DNA of 64,000 nt, taken from NCBI RefSeq assembly GCF_014596525.1, contig NZ_MSJP01000040.1:1-64000 (forward strand), in the 5' to 3' direction. The DNA comes from Streptomyces sp. CBMA291 (GTDB lineage: Bacteria; Actinomycetota; Actinomycetes; Streptomycetales; Streptomycetaceae). The notes under the pieces are model-generated. The model saw nothing but the letters and a program-made list of their open reading frames with translations. It ran no database searches and was not told where the DNA came from. A program made the translations under genes and the position numbers. This document shows positions 1 through 8,945 of the stretch, in pieces (positions within the stretch are counted from its first letter, which is position 1; every line of letters begins with the position of its first letter).

Positions 1-749
1 CCGGCGCCGGATCCCCCGCCGCCCCGCTCTCCCGCGTCGAGGCCCGGCGCGCCGCCCGCGCCGCCAAGGAGAGCGTCGGCGTCGTCGCCAGCCGGGTCGT
101 CGGCGAACTCTTCATCACCTTCGGCGTCGTCATGCTCCTCTTCGTCACCTACCAGCTCTGGTGGACGAACGTGCTGGCCGGTCAGGAGACCGACCGGGCC
201 AAGGCGCAGATCGAGGACACCTGGGCCAAGGGCGAGCAGGGCGGGGCCGAACCCGACGCCTTCGAACCCGGCCAGGGCTTCGCCATCATGTACATCCCCA
301 AGCTGGACGTCGTCGTCCCCATCGCCGAGGGCACCAACAAGACCAAGGTCCTCGACAAGGGCATGGTCGGCCACTACGGCGAGGGCGGCCTCAAGACGGC
401 CATGCCCTCCGACAAGCAGGGCAACTTCGCCGTCGCAGGCCACCGCAACACGCACGGCGAGCCCTTCCGGTACGTCAACCGGCTGAAGCCCGGCGACCCG
501 ATCGTCGTCGAGACCCGCAACACCTACTACACCTACGAGATGGCGAGCATCCTCCCGCAGACCTCGCCCTCGAACGTCTCCGTCATCGACCCGGTGCCGA
601 AGGCCTCGGGCTTCACGAAACCCGGCCGGTACATCACGCTGACCACCTGCACCCCCGAATTCACCAGCACCTACCGCATGATCGTGTGGGGAAAGCTGGT
701 CGACGAGCGCCCGCGGAGCAAGGGAAAGCCCCCGGCGCTCGTAGGCTGA
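1..749 (+). CDS. Class E sortase, 5' end outside window
   Basis: Membrane-anchored cysteine transpeptidase that attaches surface proteins to the cell wall. The frame is open to the window edge, so the true start lies upstream; the ATG at 132 falls inside the transmembrane helix and is not the likely start. Visible in order: a basic Arg/Ala/Lys-rich cytoplasmic stretch, one hydrophobic helix (ELFITFGVVMLLFVTYQLWW), then the sortase barrel. The catalytic set is present: His in AVAGHRNTHG, Cys in TLTTCTPEF, Arg in TYRMIVWG. The TLTTC signature and the Streptomyces context support class E, which recognises LAXTG-type signals. It is followed 48 bp later by a second sortase on the same strand. No LAXTG substrate is visible in the window. 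Confidence 0.93.
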   Translation, partial: GAGSPAAPLSRVEARRAARAAKESVGVVASRVVGELFITFGVVMLLFVTYQLWWTNVLAGQETDRAKAQIEDTWAKGEQGGAEPDAFEPGQGFAIMYIPKLDVVVPIAEGTNKTKVLDKGMVGHYGEGGLKTAMPSDKQGNFAVAGHRNTHGEPFRYVNRLKPGDPIVVETRNTYYTYEMASILPQTSPSNVSVIDPVPKASGFTKPGRYITLTTCTPEFTSTYRMIVWGKLVDERPRSKGKPPALVG

Positions 750-797
750 GTCCGCACATTTCCGGAACATCTCCGGACAGGACGACGGGACGACCTC

Positions 798-1475
798 GTG
801 GCACGCGCGCGCAACCGGATCGCCGGGTTCATCAGCTTCCTCGGCGAACTCCTCATCACGGCGGGCCTGGTGCTCGGCCTCTTCGTCGCCTACTCCCTGT
901 GGTGGACGAACGTGCTCGCCGACCGCGCCGCCGACAAGGACGGCGCCCAGGTCCGCGGCCACTGGGCCGAGGAGAGCCCCGGAGCGCTCGACACCAAGGA
1001 CGGCATCGGCTTCCTCCACGTACCGGCGATGAAGAACGGCGAGGTCCTCGTCAAACAGGGCGTCGGCACGGACGTCCTCAACCACGGCGTCGCCGGGGTC
1101 TACGACGACCCGATCAAGGCGGCCCTCCCGCAGGAGAAGCAGGGCAACTTCACGCTCGCCGCCCACCGGGACGGACACGGCGCCAAATTCCACAACATCC
1201 ACAAGTTGAGGATCGGCGATCCGATCGTCTTCGAGACCAAGGACACCTGGTACGTCTACAAGGTCTACGAGACCCTGCCGGAGACCACCAAGTACAACGT
1301 GGACGTCCTCCAGCCGGTCCCGCTGGAATCCGGCAAGACCAAGCCCGGCCGGTACATCACGCTGACCACCTGCACCCCGATGTACACCTCCGACTACCGC
1401 TACATCGTCTGGGGCGAGCTGGAGCGCACCGAGAAGGTCGACGCCGCGCGCACGCCCCCGGCCGAACTCCGCTGA
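798..1475 (+). CDS. Class E sortase (second copy)
   Basis: A 225-residue sortase paralogous to the preceding gene. It has an N-terminal transmembrane helix at about residues 14-36 followed by the motif SLWWTNVLAD, which is almost the same in both copies. Catalytic residues are His123 (AAHRDGHG), Cys192 (TLTTCTPMY) and Arg201 (DYRYIVWG). The start is GTG at 798, with only a weak purine-rich region upstream. The gene is probably cotranscribed with its neighbour and converges on the PASTA kinase gene across a strong hairpin. The two copies share the C-terminal half closely but differ in the middle, so they may have different substrate preference; this is inference. Confidence 0.93.
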   Translation: MARARNRIAGFISFLGELLITAGLVLGLFVAYSLWWTNVLADRAADKDGAQVRGHWAEESPGALDTKDGIGFLHVPAMKNGEVLVKQGVGTDVLNHGVAGVYDDPIKAALPQEKQGNFTLAAHRDGHGAKFHNIHKLRIGDPIVFETKDTWYVYKVYETLPETTKYNVDVLQPVPLESGKTKPGRYITLTTCTPMYTSDYRYIVWGELERTEKVDAARTPPAELR

Positions 1476-1503
1476 CCGCTCCGCCGGGGAACCGGACGGA
1501 CAA

Positions 1504-1540
1504 GAGGGCCCCGGCATCCTGTGCGGATGCCGGGGCCCTC
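1504..1540. terminator. Bidirectional hairpin terminator
   Basis: A perfect 15-bp inverted repeat (arms 1504-1518 and 1526-1540, 7-nt loop) lies between the convergent sortase and kinase genes. It ends 29 nt after the sortase stop and 29 nt beyond the kinase stop on the other strand. There is no clear T tract, as is common in Streptomyces terminators. Confidence 0.8.
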
Positions 1541-1569
1541 CCCGTCCCACCGGATCCGGTGGGACGGGC

Positions 1570-3660
1570 TCAGTCGAAGAGACCGGCGCCCGGGAAGCCG
1601 GGGTTGCCGCCAGGGTTGCCCCCGTCGCCGTTGCCCCCGCCGTTGTCGCCGCCGTTGTTTCCGGGACCACCGTTGCCGGGGCCGTTGCCGCCGAGGGTGT
1701 ACACGACCACCGTGTCCCCGGTGTTGACCATCTGACCGGCCCCCGGGTTCGCGCCGATCACCCGGTCGTCCTCGCCGCCCGAACCCTGCTGCTGGACGAC
1801 CAGGCCCATGGCCTCAAGCTGCTGCTTGACGTCCTTGAACTTCTTGCCGCCGATGTCGGTGGGGATCTGGACCTGCGTCTGCTGCGGGCCCTTGGAGACG
1901 CGCAGCTTCACCGTGGTGTCCTGCGGCGCCGACGCGTTCCCCTCCGGGGTCTGCGCCAGGACCTGGTCCTTGGGCTGCTCGCTGTCGACGTACTCCGTCG
2001 TCACGTTGAAGCCCAGCTGCTTGAGCTGCTGCTCCGCCTGCGACACCGGGTTGCCGACCACGACCGGCACCGTCTTCAGCTTCTGCTTCGAAACGGTGAT
2101 CGTCACCTCGGAGTTCTTCTCCGCCTTGGTGCCGCCGTCCGGGTTCTGGCGCAGGACCGAACCGGGATCCTTGTCGGACTCCTCCTGCTCGACCTTCACC
2201 TTGAAGCCCTTGGACTTCAGGGAGTCCTCGGCGCGCTCCTGCGACTGCTCGACGACATCCGGGACCTCAAGGAGGGGCGCGCCCTCGGAGACGTACACCT
2301 GGACCGTGCCGTCGGTGTCCATCTTCGCGATGTTGTCGGCGACCGGGGTCTGACGGCAGATCGAGCCCTTGGGCTGGTCGCAGCGCTCGGTTCCGGCCTG
2401 GAGGACCTTCACCGACGCGTTGGCCGCGAGGCCCTGCGCCCCCTCCATGGTCTGGCCGACCAGTTGCGGGACGACGACCTGCGGGTTCTTGTCCTTCTTG
2501 TCGAAGAGGGAGACGACGATGAAGACCGCGCCGACCAGCAGTATGACGGCCGCCACGACCAGCATGATGGTCGAGGTGTTGGACTTCTTCTGGCCGCCCC
2601 TGCCGCGCCGGTCCGGGCGGTCGTCGTAACCGCCGTAGCCCCCGTAACCGCCGTCGTTCGGGTTGACCGGCGGCATCATCGAGGTCTGGCCGGCCGGGTC
2701 GCTCTGGTGCAGCGCCGTCGTCGGCTGGTCCTCCGGCGGATAGCCGCCGTAGCCGCCGCCGTACACGGGCGCGCCCGCCATGCCCATCCCGATGCCCATC
2801 GCGGCGGCTGCCGCGACCGGCTGCCCGTCGAGGCACGCCTCGATGTCCGCGCGCATCTCGTCGGCGGACTGGTAGCGGTAGTCGGGGTCCTTGACCAGGG
2901 CCTTGAGGACGATGGCGTCCATCTCGGGCGTGATCTCGGGGTCGAAGTTGCTCGGCGGCTGCGGTTCCTCGCGTACGTGCTGGTACGCGACGGCGACCGG
3001 GGAGTCGCCGATGAAGGGCGGCCGGACGGTGAGCAGTTCGTAGAGCAGACAGCCGGTGGAGTACAGGTCGGAGCGGGCGTCGACCTGCTCGCCCTTGGCC
3101 TGCTCGGGGGAGAGGTACTGGGCCGTGCCGATCACCGCGGACGTCTGCGTCATGGTCATGCCCGAGTCGCCCATGGCGCGCGCGATGCCGAAGTCCATGA
3201 CCTTGACCTGGCCGGTGCGGGTCAGCATGACGTTGGCGGGCTTGATGTCGCGGTGCACGATGCCGGCGCGGTGCGAGTACTCCAGTGCCTGGAGGATGCC
3301 GACCGTCATCTCCAGGGTGCGCTCGGGCAGCAGCTTGCGCCCGGAGTGCAGCAGCTCGCGCAGGGTCGACCCGTCGACGTACTCCATCACGATGTACGGG
3401 ATGGAGACCCCGTCGACGTAGTCCTCGCCGGTGTCGTAGACCGCGACGATCGCCGGATGGTTCAGCGAGGCGGCGGATTGTGCCTCACGGCGGAACCGGG
3501 CCTGGAAGGACGGATCGCGGGCCAGGTCGGCCCGCAGCGTCTTCACGGCGACGGTGCGGCCGAGCCGGGTGTCCTGCCCGAGGTACACCTCGGCCATGCC
3601 ACCGCGGCCGAGCACCGAGCCCAGCTCGTACCGGCCGCCGAGGCGACGCGGCTCTTCCAT
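1570..3660 (-). CDS. pknB: PASTA-domain Ser/Thr protein kinase (PknB family)
   Basis: A 696-residue transmembrane eukaryotic-type kinase that senses peptidoglycan through extracellular PASTA domains and phosphorylates cell-wall and division proteins. Kinase domain is residues 11-270: glycine loop GRGGMAEVYLG, Lys40, catalytic HRDIKPAN (Asp138), DFG 156-158 and a Thr-rich activation loop (MTMTQT). A juxtamembrane Gly/Tyr/Asp-rich linker, a transmembrane helix near 370-395, four PASTA repeats and a Gly/Asn-rich tail follow. The ATG at 3660 is chosen because the family starts with MEEPRRLGGRYEL; an in-frame ATG at 3732 would add 24 uncharacteristic residues. It is the last gene of the pbpA-rodA-phosphatase-FHA cluster, and the cognate phosphatase is two genes upstream. 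Confidence 0.95.
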   Translation of the reverse strand: MEEPRRLGGRYELGSVLGRGGMAEVYLGQDTRLGRTVAVKTLRADLARDPSFQARFRREAQSAASLNHPAIVAVYDTGEDYVDGVSIPYIVMEYVDGSTLRELLHSGRKLLPERTLEMTVGILQALEYSHRAGIVHRDIKPANVMLTRTGQVKVMDFGIARAMGDSGMTMTQTSAVIGTAQYLSPEQAKGEQVDARSDLYSTGCLLYELLTVRPPFIGDSPVAVAYQHVREEPQPPSNFDPEITPEMDAIVLKALVKDPDYRYQSADEMRADIEACLDGQPVAAAAAMGIGMGMAGAPVYGGGYGGYPPEDQPTTALHQSDPAGQTSMMPPVNPNDGGYGGYGGYDDRPDRRGRGGQKKSNTSTIMLVVAAVILLVGAVFIVVSLFDKKDKNPQVVVPQLVGQTMEGAQGLAANASVKVLQAGTERCDQPKGSICRQTPVADNIAKMDTDGTVQVYVSEGAPLLEVPDVVEQSQERAEDSLKSKGFKVKVEQEESDKDPGSVLRQNPDGGTKAEKNSEVTITVSKQKLKTVPVVVGNPVSQAEQQLKQLGFNVTTEYVDSEQPKDQVLAQTPEGNASAPQDTTVKLRVSKGPQQTQVQIPTDIGGKKFKDVKQQLEAMGLVVQQQGSGGEDDRVIGANPGAGQMVNTGDTVVVYTLGGNGPGNGGPGNNGGDNGGGNGDGGNPGGNPGFPGAGLFD

Positions 3661-3802
3661 AGCTAATCCAGCCCTCTCCGTCTGTCCCGACCGCACCCAT
3701 GGGTGGTCCGGCGGTGTGTGCTGTTCGCGCATACGGTACCGGCCCGGGGCATGCCGTCCGCCAGGGACCGGTGCCCGATACCCGACCGGTACACGAGTGG
3801 GA

Positions 3803-5269
3803 TCAGCCCTTGGTCTTCATGACCGCCTTCATGACGGCCTTCGCGATCGGGGCGGCGAGACCGCCACCGCTGATGTCCTCGCGGTCGGTGCCCTGGGAGT
3901 CCTCGACGACGACGGCGACCGCGACCGGGGAGCCCTCGGCGGTCTTCGCGTACGAGATGAACCAGGCGTACGGGCGCTTGGCGTTCTTCTCGCCGTGCTG
4001 GGCCGTACCCGTCTTGCCGCCGACCCTGACGCCGTCCATGTGCAGATCGGCGTTGCCGCCGGTGCCCTTGGTGACGACGCTCTCCATCATCTGCTGGAGG
4101 AGCTGGGCGTTCTTCGGCGAGACCGGGCGGCTCATCTCCTTGGGCTCGTTCTGCTTGACGAGGTCGACGTTCGGGGCGCGCAGCTGGTCGATCATGTACG
4201 GCTGCATCAGCTTGCCGTCGTTGGCGATCGCCGCCGTGACCATCGCCATCTGGAGCGGGGTGGTCGCGGTGTTGAACTGGCCGATCGAGGAGAGCGCGTT
4301 GCCGCCGCGGTCGGCCTTCTTGTCGTAGACCGAGGCGGAGGAGCGGACCGGGGTGAACTGCTCGGCGTTGAAACCGAACTTCTCGGCCATCTCGACCATC
4401 TTGTCGCGGCCCACGTCGTCGCCGAGCTTGGCGAAGACCGAGTTGCAGGAGACTTCCAGGGCGCGGGTGAGGGTGGCGTTGGCGCAGCCCTGGGCGTGGT
4501 TGATCATCTCCCGGTTGGAGAGGGGGATCTTCCAGCCCTCGGGGGTGTCGGTCGCCGCGTTGATGTCGGTGACCTTGCCGTTCTCCAGTGCGGCGGCGGC
4601 GGTGACGACCTTGAAGACGGAGCCGGGGGGGTAGGTCTCGCGCAGGGCGCGGTTCAGCTTCGGCTTGTTCTTGTCCTTCTCCAGGGCCACCCAGGCCTTC
4701 TCGTCCTCGCCGGAGTATCCGGCGAAGGAGGAGGGGTCGTACGAGGGGGTGGAGGCCAGCGCGAGGATCTTGCCGGTCGTCGGTTCGATGGCGACGACGG
4801 CGCCGGTCTTCTTGCCGAGCCCCTCGAAAGCGGCCTTCTGCGCGGCGCCGTTGAGGGTGGTGACGACGTCGCCGCCCTTCTTCTGCTCGCCGGTGAACAT
4901 GGCGAGCGTGCGGTCGAAGAAGAGCCGGTCGTCGTTGCCGGTGAGGATGCCGTCCTCGATCTTCTCGATCTGGTTGGCGTCGTACGCCTGCGAGGCGTAG
5001 CCGGTCACCGGGGCCCACATGGGGCCGTCGATGTAGGTGCGCTTGAACTTGTAGAACGTGTCCTTGGAGTCGACGGAGCCGGTGATGGGCTTGCCGTCGA
5101 CGATGATGTTGCCGCGCTCGTTCGCGTACCGCTCGATCTGCACCCGGCGGTTCTTGGGGTGGGAGGTCAGCTCGTCGGCGCGGACGAACTGGAGCCAGTT
5201 GTCGCGCAGGAGCAGGGCGAGGACGAGCAGGCCACAGAAGATCGCGACCCGCCGCAGCGGCTTGTTCAC
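3803..5269 (-). CDS. pbpA: Class B penicillin-binding protein (transpeptidase)
   Basis: A 488-residue bitopic D,D-transpeptidase that cross-links peptidoglycan in partnership with the adjacent SEDS glycosyltransferase. An N-terminal signal-anchor is at residues 8-22. All three penicillin-binding motifs are visible: SVFK (Ser217, Lys220), SCN (274-276) and KTG (419-421). The N-terminal dimerisation domain includes the RGNIIVDGKPI motif. The start is GTG at 5269, inside the stop of the upstream rodA/ftsW gene (4-bp overlap), which indicates translational coupling. The longer open frame upstream of this GTG is a shadow of rodA. Confidence 0.95.
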   Translation of the reverse strand: MNKPLRRVAIFCGLLVLALLLRDNWLQFVRADELTSHPKNRRVQIERYANERGNIIVDGKPITGSVDSKDTFYKFKRTYIDGPMWAPVTGYASQAYDANQIEKIEDGILTGNDDRLFFDRTLAMFTGEQKKGGDVVTTLNGAAQKAAFEGLGKKTGAVVAIEPTTGKILALASTPSYDPSSFAGYSGEDEKAWVALEKDKNKPKLNRALRETYPPGSVFKVVTAAAALENGKVTDINAATDTPEGWKIPLSNREMINHAQGCANATLTRALEVSCNSVFAKLGDDVGRDKMVEMAEKFGFNAEQFTPVRSSASVYDKKADRGGNALSSIGQFNTATTPLQMAMVTAAIANDGKLMQPYMIDQLRAPNVDLVKQNEPKEMSRPVSPKNAQLLQQMMESVVTKGTGGNADLHMDGVRVGGKTGTAQHGEKNAKRPYAWFISYAKTAEGSPVAVAVVVEDSQGTDREDISGGGLAAPIAKAVMKAVMKTKG

Positions 5270-6708
5270 GGACGGACCACCTGGGTCATCTCGGCGTCGG
5301 GGGACGGGGCGGGCGCGGGCGCGGGGCGGCGCGCGGTGTCGCTGATCCGGATCAGGATGCCGATCAGGGCCCAGTTCGCGATCACGGAGGAACCGCCGTA
5401 CGCGAGGAACGGCATGGTCATACCGGTGAGCGGGATGAGGCCCATGACACCGCCGGCGACGACGAAGATCTGGAGGGCGAAGGCGCCGGAGAGGCCCATC
5501 GCGAGCAGCTTGCCGAAGGGGTCGCGGGCGGCGAGGGCGGTGCGGACACCGCGCTCGACGATCAGACCGTAGAGCAGCAGGAAGACCATCACACCGGCGA
5601 GGCCGAGTTCCTCGCCGACGGTGGCGAAGATGAAGTCGGAGTTCGCGGCGAAGCCGATGAGGTCGGAGTTGCCCTGGCCGAGACCGGTGCCGAGGATGCC
5701 GCCGGAGCCGAACGACATCAGGACCTGGGTCATCTGGTCGCAGGCGTACGCCATGTTGGTGCCGGGAGGAGCCGTCTTCAGACACTCGAAGGGGTCGATC
5801 CAGGCCGCCACGCGGGACTGGACGTGGCTGGCGAAGGAGCTGACGGCGACCGCGCCGCCCGACGCCATCAGCAGACCCATGACGATCCAGCTGGTCCGCT
5901 CGGTGGCCACGTACAGCATGATCACGAACATGCCGAAGAACAGCAGCGAGGTGCCGAGGTCGTTCTCGAAGACCAGGATGAGGAGGCTGACCGCCCAGAT
6001 CGTGAGGATCGGGCCGAGGTCGCGGCCACGCGGCAGGTAGAGCCCCATGAACCGGCGGCTGGCCAGTGCCAGCGCGTCCCGCTTCACCATCAGATAACCG
6101 GAGAAGAACACGGCGAGGACCAGCTTGGCGAACTCGCCGGGCTGGATGGAGAAGCCGCCGACGTTGATCCAGATCTTGGCGCCGAAGACGTCCGTGCCCA
6201 GACCGGGGACGAGCGGCAGCAGCAGCAGGACGAGCGCGACCGCCATCGAGATGTACGTGTAGCGCTGGAGGATCCGGTGGTCCTTCAGGACCAGCAGCAC
6301 GCCGATGAGCATGGCGACGCCGATCGCCGAGTACATCATCTGACTGGGGGCGTCGGGGCTGAAACTGCCGTGCTCCCGGATGGACTTGGCGATCAGCCGG
6401 GGCGACTGGTCGAGCCGCCAGATCAGCACCAGGCCGAGCCCGTTGAGCAGGGTCGCGAGGGGCAGCAGCAGCGGGTCCGCGTACGGTGCCCACTTCCGCA
6501 CCACCAGGTGCGCGACACCCGCGAGCAGGGTCAGGCCGAGGCCGTAACCGAGCATGCCTGCCGGGACCTTGCCGTCGATGGCCAGGCCCACGTTGAGGTA
6601 CGCGAACACCGGGATGACGACGGCGAACGCGAGCAGCGCCAGCTCCGTGTTGCGGCGGCTCGGTGCCTCGATCGCGCCGATCGTGGTCGTGTTGGTGACA
6701 ACGCTCAT
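5266..6708 (-). CDS. rodA: SEDS-family peptidoglycan polymerase (FtsW/RodA type)
   Basis: A 480-residue polytopic membrane protein of the SEDS family, which polymerises lipid II into glycan strands and works with the class B PBP encoded next to it. Around ten hydrophobic segments are visible. Family motifs include WINVGGFSIQPGEFAKL and DFIFATVGEELGLAG, and the C-terminal PLTGMTMPFLAYGGSS. The start is ATG at 6708, with AGGGGGCC about 11 nt upstream. Upstream is the PP2C gene, 26 bp away, and downstream is pbpA with a 4-bp overlap. Sequence alone does not separate FtsW from RodA; location next to a PbpA in an FHA/kinase cluster is typical of the actinobacterial RodA-like copy. Confidence 0.92.
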   Translation of the reverse strand: MSVVTNTTTIGAIEAPSRRNTELALLAFAVVIPVFAYLNVGLAIDGKVPAGMLGYGLGLTLLAGVAHLVVRKWAPYADPLLLPLATLLNGLGLVLIWRLDQSPRLIAKSIREHGSFSPDAPSQMMYSAIGVAMLIGVLLVLKDHRILQRYTYISMAVALVLLLLPLVPGLGTDVFGAKIWINVGGFSIQPGEFAKLVLAVFFSGYLMVKRDALALASRRFMGLYLPRGRDLGPILTIWAVSLLILVFENDLGTSLLFFGMFVIMLYVATERTSWIVMGLLMASGGAVAVSSFASHVQSRVAAWIDPFECLKTAPPGTNMAYACDQMTQVLMSFGSGGILGTGLGQGNSDLIGFAANSDFIFATVGEELGLAGVMVFLLLYGLIVERGVRTALAARDPFGKLLAMGLSGAFALQIFVVAGGVMGLIPLTGMTMPFLAYGGSSVIANWALIGILIRISDTARRPAPAPAPSPDAEMTQVVRP

Positions 6709-6734
6709 GGTGGTGAAAGGCCCCCTACGGGTGC

Positions 6735-8228
6735 TTACTGCTTGCCGCAGTTCGAGGCCAGCCGCTGCTCCTCCGCGGTAAGGGCGGGACCCGGCGACGG
6801 AGCGGCTGTGGTGGGCTTGGATTCGGGTGCGGCGGCGCCGTCCGCGTTCTCGGGCGTCTCGGCCGGCTTGGTCGGCTGGGCGGCGGCCTTCTCGGAGGCG
6901 GCCCGGCGCTGCTCGGTCTTCTTGCAGGCGGAGACCTGGAGAGCCAGCTCGGAGATCTTCGTACGGGCCTTGTCGAGGCTGCCGCCCGCGATCGTGTCCT
7001 CGACCTGCTTCCGCTGGTACGCGGGAAGGTACTTGAGCTCGATCTCGGGGTGGTCCTGCTCGACCTTCGACATCGAGATCCACGCCAGGTCCTGGCTGAT
7101 GCCCTGGTAGAGCGCCACGTGCTGGTCCTTGGCCCCGACGAAGTACTGCTTCTGCGTCCAGCGCCAGCCGCCGTAGAGACCGCCGCCGACGAGGGCCAGG
7201 ACGAGGACGAGGAAGAAGAGGCGCTTGAGCCACTTGAGGCCCGTCCGCGGCTTCACGAAGTCGTCGTCCGTGTACTCCTCGTAGGAGCCTTGCGGGGCCA
7301 TGCCGTAGCCGTGGTCGTCGCCGCTGCCGGGCGGGCCGAACCCACCGGCGGGCGGCTGCTGGTGCGAGGCCGGGCGGCCGAGACCGGAGGCACGGCCGGC
7401 CGGGGTCTGCATCGCCCCGCCGTCGTTCAGCTGCGCCTGGTTCTCCGCGACCGCGCCCACGATGACCGGGGTGTCGCTGAGGTGACCGGCGAGGGTGTCG
7501 CCGCCGTCGACGTCCAGGACGTCGGCGACGATCACCGTGATGTTGTCGGGGCCACCGCCGCGCAGCGCGAGCTGGATCAGCTCCTGCACGGTCTCCTGCG
7601 GGCCCTGGTAGCTGGCGAGGGTGTCTTCGAGGGTCTGGTGCGAGACCACGCCGGACAGGCCGTCCGAGCAGATCAGATAGCGGTCTCCGGCCCGGACCTC
7701 ACGGATCGACAGATCCGGCTCGACGTGGTCGCCGCTGCCGAGCGCCCGCATGAGAAGCGAGCGCTGCGGGTGGGTCGTCGCCTCCTCCTCGGTGATCCGG
7801 CCCTCGTCGACGAGCCGCTGCACCCAGGTGTGGTCCTGTGTGATCTGGGTCAGCACCCCGTCGCGGAGCAGATAGGCGCGGGAGTCGCCGACGTGCACCA
7901 GACCGAGCCGCTGGCCGGTCCAGAGCAGGGCGGTGAGCGTGGTGCCCATGCCTTCGAGCTGCGGGTCCTCCTCGACCATCATCCGCAGCTGGTCGTTGGC
8001 GCGCTGCACCGCCGTGCCCAGCGAGGTGAGGATGTCGGAGCCCGGGACGTCGTCGTCGAGGGTGACGAGGGTGGAGATCACCTCGGAGGAGGCGACCTCC
8101 CCGGCCGCCTGGCCGCCCATGCCGTCGGCGATCGCGAGAAGGCGCGGACCGGCGTATCCCGAGTCCTCGTTCCCCTCGCGGATCATGCCCTTGTGCGAGC
8201 CCGCGGCGAATCGCAAGGACAGTGTCAT
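6735..8228 (-). CDS. pstP: PP2C-type Ser/Thr protein phosphatase
   Basis: A 497-residue membrane-anchored metal-dependent phosphatase, expected to reverse the PknB-type phosphorylations. The PP2C domain covers residues about 5-240, with the metal-binding signatures GNEDSGYAG, AIADGMGGQAAGE, VGDSRAYL, CSDGLSGVV and GGPDNITVIV. A flexible Gly/Pro linker, a transmembrane helix around 335-355 and an extracellular Ala/Pro/Lys-rich tail follow. The start is ATG at 8228, matching the conserved MTLSLRFAAGSHKG opening and preceded by AGGGCAGG. An upstream in-frame extension is possible but not family-like. About 180 bp without a gene separates it from the FHA gene upstream. Confidence 0.94.
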   Translation of the reverse strand: MTLSLRFAAGSHKGMIREGNEDSGYAGPRLLAIADGMGGQAAGEVASSEVISTLVTLDDDVPGSDILTSLGTAVQRANDQLRMMVEEDPQLEGMGTTLTALLWTGQRLGLVHVGDSRAYLLRDGVLTQITQDHTWVQRLVDEGRITEEEATTHPQRSLLMRALGSGDHVEPDLSIREVRAGDRYLICSDGLSGVVSHQTLEDTLASYQGPQETVQELIQLALRGGGPDNITVIVADVLDVDGGDTLAGHLSDTPVIVGAVAENQAQLNDGGAMQTPAGRASGLGRPASHQQPPAGGFGPPGSGDDHGYGMAPQGSYEEYTDDDFVKPRTGLKWLKRLFFLVLVLALVGGGLYGGWRWTQKQYFVGAKDQHVALYQGISQDLAWISMSKVEQDHPEIELKYLPAYQRKQVEDTIAGGSLDKARTKISELALQVSACKKTEQRRAASEKAAAQPTKPAETPENADGAAAPESKPTTAAPSPGPALTAEEQRLASNCGKQ

Positions 8229-8407
8229 GCGCACCTGCCCTGTCGACGCCTCATCGGGGTACAGCCGGTCTCGACCCACACTGCCCACCCTCCGGTCGAT
8301 CCGGTCACACCGGTCGCTTCGATCGCTCCGGTCGGGAGCGTGGCACGGACGCTGGAGGGGCCCGTCCCGACTCGCTCGCTCCGCTCGCGCCTATTCATGA
8401 TGTAGCA

Positions 8408-8935
8408 CTACTTCCGCAGCTCGATGACGGTCTTGCCGATGCGGATCGGCGCGCCCAGCGGAATCGGGGTCGCGGTGGTGAGGCGGGTCCGGTCGAGGTA
8501 CGTGCCGTTGGTGGACCCGAGGTCCTCGACGATCCACTGCCCGTCCCGGTCCGGGTAGATCCGGGCGTGGCGGCTGGAGGCGTAGTCGTCGTCGAGGACG
8601 ATCGTCGAGTCGTGCGCCCGGCCCAGCGTGATCGTCTGGCCCTGGAGGGCGACGGTCGTGCCGGTGAGGGTGCCCTCGGAGACGACGAGTTTGGTCGGGG
8701 CGCCCCGGCGCTGCCGCCCGCCGCCCGCGCTCTGCTGGCCGCGCTGCTGCGGTGGCGCGGCGGTCTGCCGCGCCTGCTGCTGTTGTTGGGGTCGCGCCTC
8801 CTGGCGCCGTGAACCGCGCTGGGTGACCCGCGTACCGAAAAGGTCACTGCGGATGACCTGGACGGCCACGATGACGAACAGCCACAGAACGGCCAGGAAA
8901 CCCAACCGCATGACCGTCAGGGTCAGCTCTGACAT
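8408..8935 (-). CDS. FHA-domain protein with N-terminal membrane anchor (FhaB type)
   Basis: A 175-residue protein with a transmembrane helix at residues about 8-26 and a C-terminal FHA domain (about 95-172) containing GRAHDSTIV, SSRHARI and GSTNGTYLD, the phosphothreonine-binding core. The linker is Gln/Arg/Ala-rich. In mycobacteria the equivalent FhaB/FipA links kinase signalling to division and wall synthesis, so a membrane-tethered phospho-Thr reader is the likely role. It is 10 bp downstream of the larger FHA gene and is cotranscribed. Confidence 0.92.
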   Translation of the reverse strand: MSELTLTVMRLGFLAVLWLFVIVAVQVIRSDLFGTRVTQRGSRRQEARPQQQQQARQTAAPPQQRGQQSAGGGRQRRGAPTKLVVSEGTLTGTTVALQGQTITLGRAHDSTIVLDDDYASSRHARIYPDRDGQWIVEDLGSTNGTYLDRTRLTTATPIPLGAPIRIGKTVIELRK

Positions 8936-8945
8936 TGCCCCCGCT

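Noticed and set aside
161..1735. 524-codon plus-strand open frame over the sortase genes
   Set aside because: Arg/Pro/Gly-rich composition typical of a GC-rich off-frame shadow; overlaps two clear sortases.
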